The notes under the pieces: model-generated
What the model was told of the DNA's origin: nothing
Databases searched by the model: none
The model's input: the letters and a program-made list of their open reading frames with translations, nothing else
Assembly: GCA_964550025.1 (NCBI GenBank)
Contig: CAZJYI010000009.1
Span: 1-64,000, forward strand
Direction of reading: 5' to 3'
Origin: CAZJYI01 sp964550025
Lineage (GTDB): Bacteria; Verrucomicrobiota; Kiritimatiellia; UBA8416; CAYOBW01
DNA length: 64,000 nucleotides
In this document: in pieces, positions 62,996 to 64,000 of the stretch
Layout: each line of letters opens with the position of its first letter
Position numbering within the stretch: position 1 is the stretch's first letter
Position numbers and translations under genes: made by a program

Positions 62996-63154
62996 GCCAC
63001 AAAAGGCACAAAACGCACAAAAGGGTGGTAGAAACGGGCTGCGCTCCCAACGTCGAGACCCCTCGCCGGATGGTGAACCGCATCGAGATGGAGCCACGCA
63101 GAGAAGCTCTTTCCCCTTCTGTGATTTATGTGCCTTCTGTGGCTATTCCTGCTG
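62996..63154. repeat. dispersed inverted-repeat element, copy 2
   Basis: It begins GCCACAAAAGGCACAAAACG and ends CTTCTGTGGCTATTCCTGCT. The right end read in reverse is GCCACAGAAGGCACATAAA, an imperfect match to the left end. Copy 1 at 33666-33777 has the same ends and a shorter, different middle. Confidence 0.7.
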
Positions 63155-63197
63155 AATGGTCACAGCTAAGATCTCACACCCCACATCCCACACCAAT

Positions 63198-63935
63198 CTA
63201 TCCCCATCTCCCCAGGAACTTCAGCACGATCCGGTTGAATTCGTCCGGCTTTTCCAGAGGGACGCCGTGCCTGGCACCCGGAATGACCACCAACTCGGCG
63301 TTCGGCATGCGTTTGACGAAGACCTGCTTGCGGCTTACGGGGGTGTAGTCACGCTCGGAACAGACGATCAGCGTTGGTGCCACAATCTGCGGTAGTCGCG
63401 CGTCCACGCTCCATTCCGTCATGGCCCGAATGCAGGCCAGGTTGACCCGTTTGTCGTTTCGCGCGAAGCGTTCCACGAGCTCCTGTCTCAGGGCCGCGTG
63501 CCGATCCCCCGGAAAGAGTCGACGGGCCAGGATGATCCCGACGCGCCGCATGCCCAGGCAGCGGACCATGATTCGGCGTTCGAGGAGCTTGAGCCGCTCG
63601 CCGAGCGTGCGCGGAATGAAGCTGGCGGGGCAGTTGACGACAACGAGGCTGCGGACCAGCTCGGGGGCATCCGCGGCCAGCTGCAATGCCACCGCTCCCC
63701 CGAGGGACACTCCGATCACGTGAGCAGGACGGTTCTCCGGATCACTGTACAGCAATGCGGCGAGGTCGGCCGCCATACGAGGTATGGTGTGGGGACCCGG
63801 TGCATTCAGTCGCTGCCCATGCCCGCGGAGATCCGGACAGAGCACGCGCCGATGCCCGGATAGCGCGCGAACCTGCGGCCCCCAATCCTCGGACGAAGAT
63901 CCCAGGCCATGGACAAGGAGGGCCGGACTATTCAC
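63198..63935 (-). CDS. alpha/beta-fold hydrolase
   Basis: A 245-residue cytoplasmic hydrolase. Translation starts at GTG 63935 (NSPALLVHGLGSSSEDW). The oxyanion HG motif is in LLVHGLGSS, the nucleophile elbow is HVIGVSLGGAVALQLA with Ser in G-x-S-x-G, the acid is likely in VCSERDYTPVSRK, and the His in VVIPGARHGVPLEKP. This is the MenH/BioH/3-oxoadipate enol-lactonase-like class, so an esterase or lactonase role is possible. No cap-domain feature allows a substrate call. Its start lies six bases after the stop of the partial gene at the window edge, so the two are in one operon. Confidence 0.85.
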   Translation of the reverse strand: MNSPALLVHGLGSSSEDWGPQVRALSGHRRVLCPDLRGHGQRLNAPGPHTIPRMAADLAALLYSDPENRPAHVIGVSLGGAVALQLAADAPELVRSLVVVNCPASFIPRTLGERLKLLERRIMVRCLGMRRVGIILARRLFPGDRHAALRQELVERFARNDKRVNLACIRAMTEWSVDARLPQIVAPTLIVCSERDYTPVSRKQVFVKRMPNAELVVIPGARHGVPLEKPDEFNRIVLKFLGRWG

Positions 63936-63941
63936 TACACA

Positions 63942-64000
63942 CTACTCACCATTCTTGTCACTTCCCGCCAGTCGCTGCCGCACCGCCTCGTACAGCAGAA
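63942..64000 (-). CDS. 3' end of an unidentified gene (runs off the window)
   Basis: The last 18 codons of a reading frame enter from the right edge (LLYEAVRQRLAGSDKNGE) and stop at TAG. It is in the same direction and six bases before the hydrolase GTG, with GGTGAG at its own end able to serve as ribosome site. The family cannot be recognised from so little. Confidence 0.4.
   Translation of the reverse strand, partial: LLYEAVRQRLAGSDKNGE

Overview
The window looks like a scaffold from a metagenome-assembled genome of a Gram-negative, carbohydrate-degrading bacterium of the PVC superphylum (Verrucomicrobiota, Kiritimatiellota, Lentisphaerota or Planctomycetota). This placement is inferred from gene content. 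The window has formylglycine sulfatases with accessory domains, fucosidases, Tat-exported Gfo/Idh/MocA proteins, DUF6807 (PmoA-like), ThuA-like and SASA-esterase genes, an HzsA-like dihaem protein, very large LamG/DUF2341/Calx-beta proteins, an RNase HIII gene, and short wordy intergenic repeats. A 100-N scaffold gap lies at 25160-25259. No rRNA, tRNA, CRISPR array or intact mobile element was seen.

Layout. 1-10.1 kb: a deoxysugar uptake block. On the minus strand are a rhamnose-type ABC importer (ATPase, permease, permease fused to its binding protein) and a partial L-rhamnose mutarotase. On the plus strand are an exported tandem mutarotase and a sodium:solute symporter with a C-terminal extracytoplasmic domain. 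A URO-D/corrinoid-methyltransferase-like gene and an SDR follow. A short relic of a second URO-D-like gene sits just before the ABC ATPase. 10.3-12.1 kb: an SGNH-TPR membrane protein. 12.2-18 kb: a fucose operon (Tat-exported fucose-isomerase-like protein, GH29 fucosidase, GH95-like enzyme). 18.2-26.1 kb: one giant secreted repeat protein interrupted by the gap. 26.3-30.2 kb: a Tat Gfo/Idh/MocA protein, a Ser/Thr kinase and a ThuA-like protein.

30.2-32.6 kb is a small accessory patch. It holds a phage-structural-protein-like fragment, a Cys-rich conserved protein, and a chimera of the AbiE antitoxin and toxin genes preceded by a perfect inverted-repeat operator. 32.7-47.1 kb is a polysaccharide-desulfation neighbourhood: a PmoA-like protein, a Tat oxidoreductase, a sulfatase with HEAT and CBM6 domains, a 1272-residue HzsA-like dihaem/SUMF1 fusion driven by a copy of the sulfatase promoter, a second large sulfatase and a SASA esterase. 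47.4-48.4 kb: rnhC. 48.6-54.1 kb: an exopolysaccharide export operon (beta-barrel, Wzz/BY-kinase, Wza-like lipoprotein, coiled-coil protein, TPR-like protein) with no glycosyltransferases in view.

54.1-62.9 kb is an acetate/acyl-CoA module. An acetyl-CoA hydrolase/transferase fused to a GNAT acetyltransferase and an ADP-forming acyl-CoA synthetase run divergently from AMP-forming AcsA, an OFA-family transporter and an AcuC-like deacetylase. This combination implies that acetate activation is controlled by reversible lysine acetylation. 63.2-64 kb: an alpha/beta hydrolase and the 3' end of one more gene. The strongest unusual items are the ABC permease-binding protein fusion with an internal ribosome site, the AbiE chimera with its intact operator, the HzsA/SUMF1 fusion that lacks the formylglycine-enzyme cysteines, the repeat-derived signal peptide of the GH95-like enzyme, and a dispersed inverted-repeat element present in two copies.
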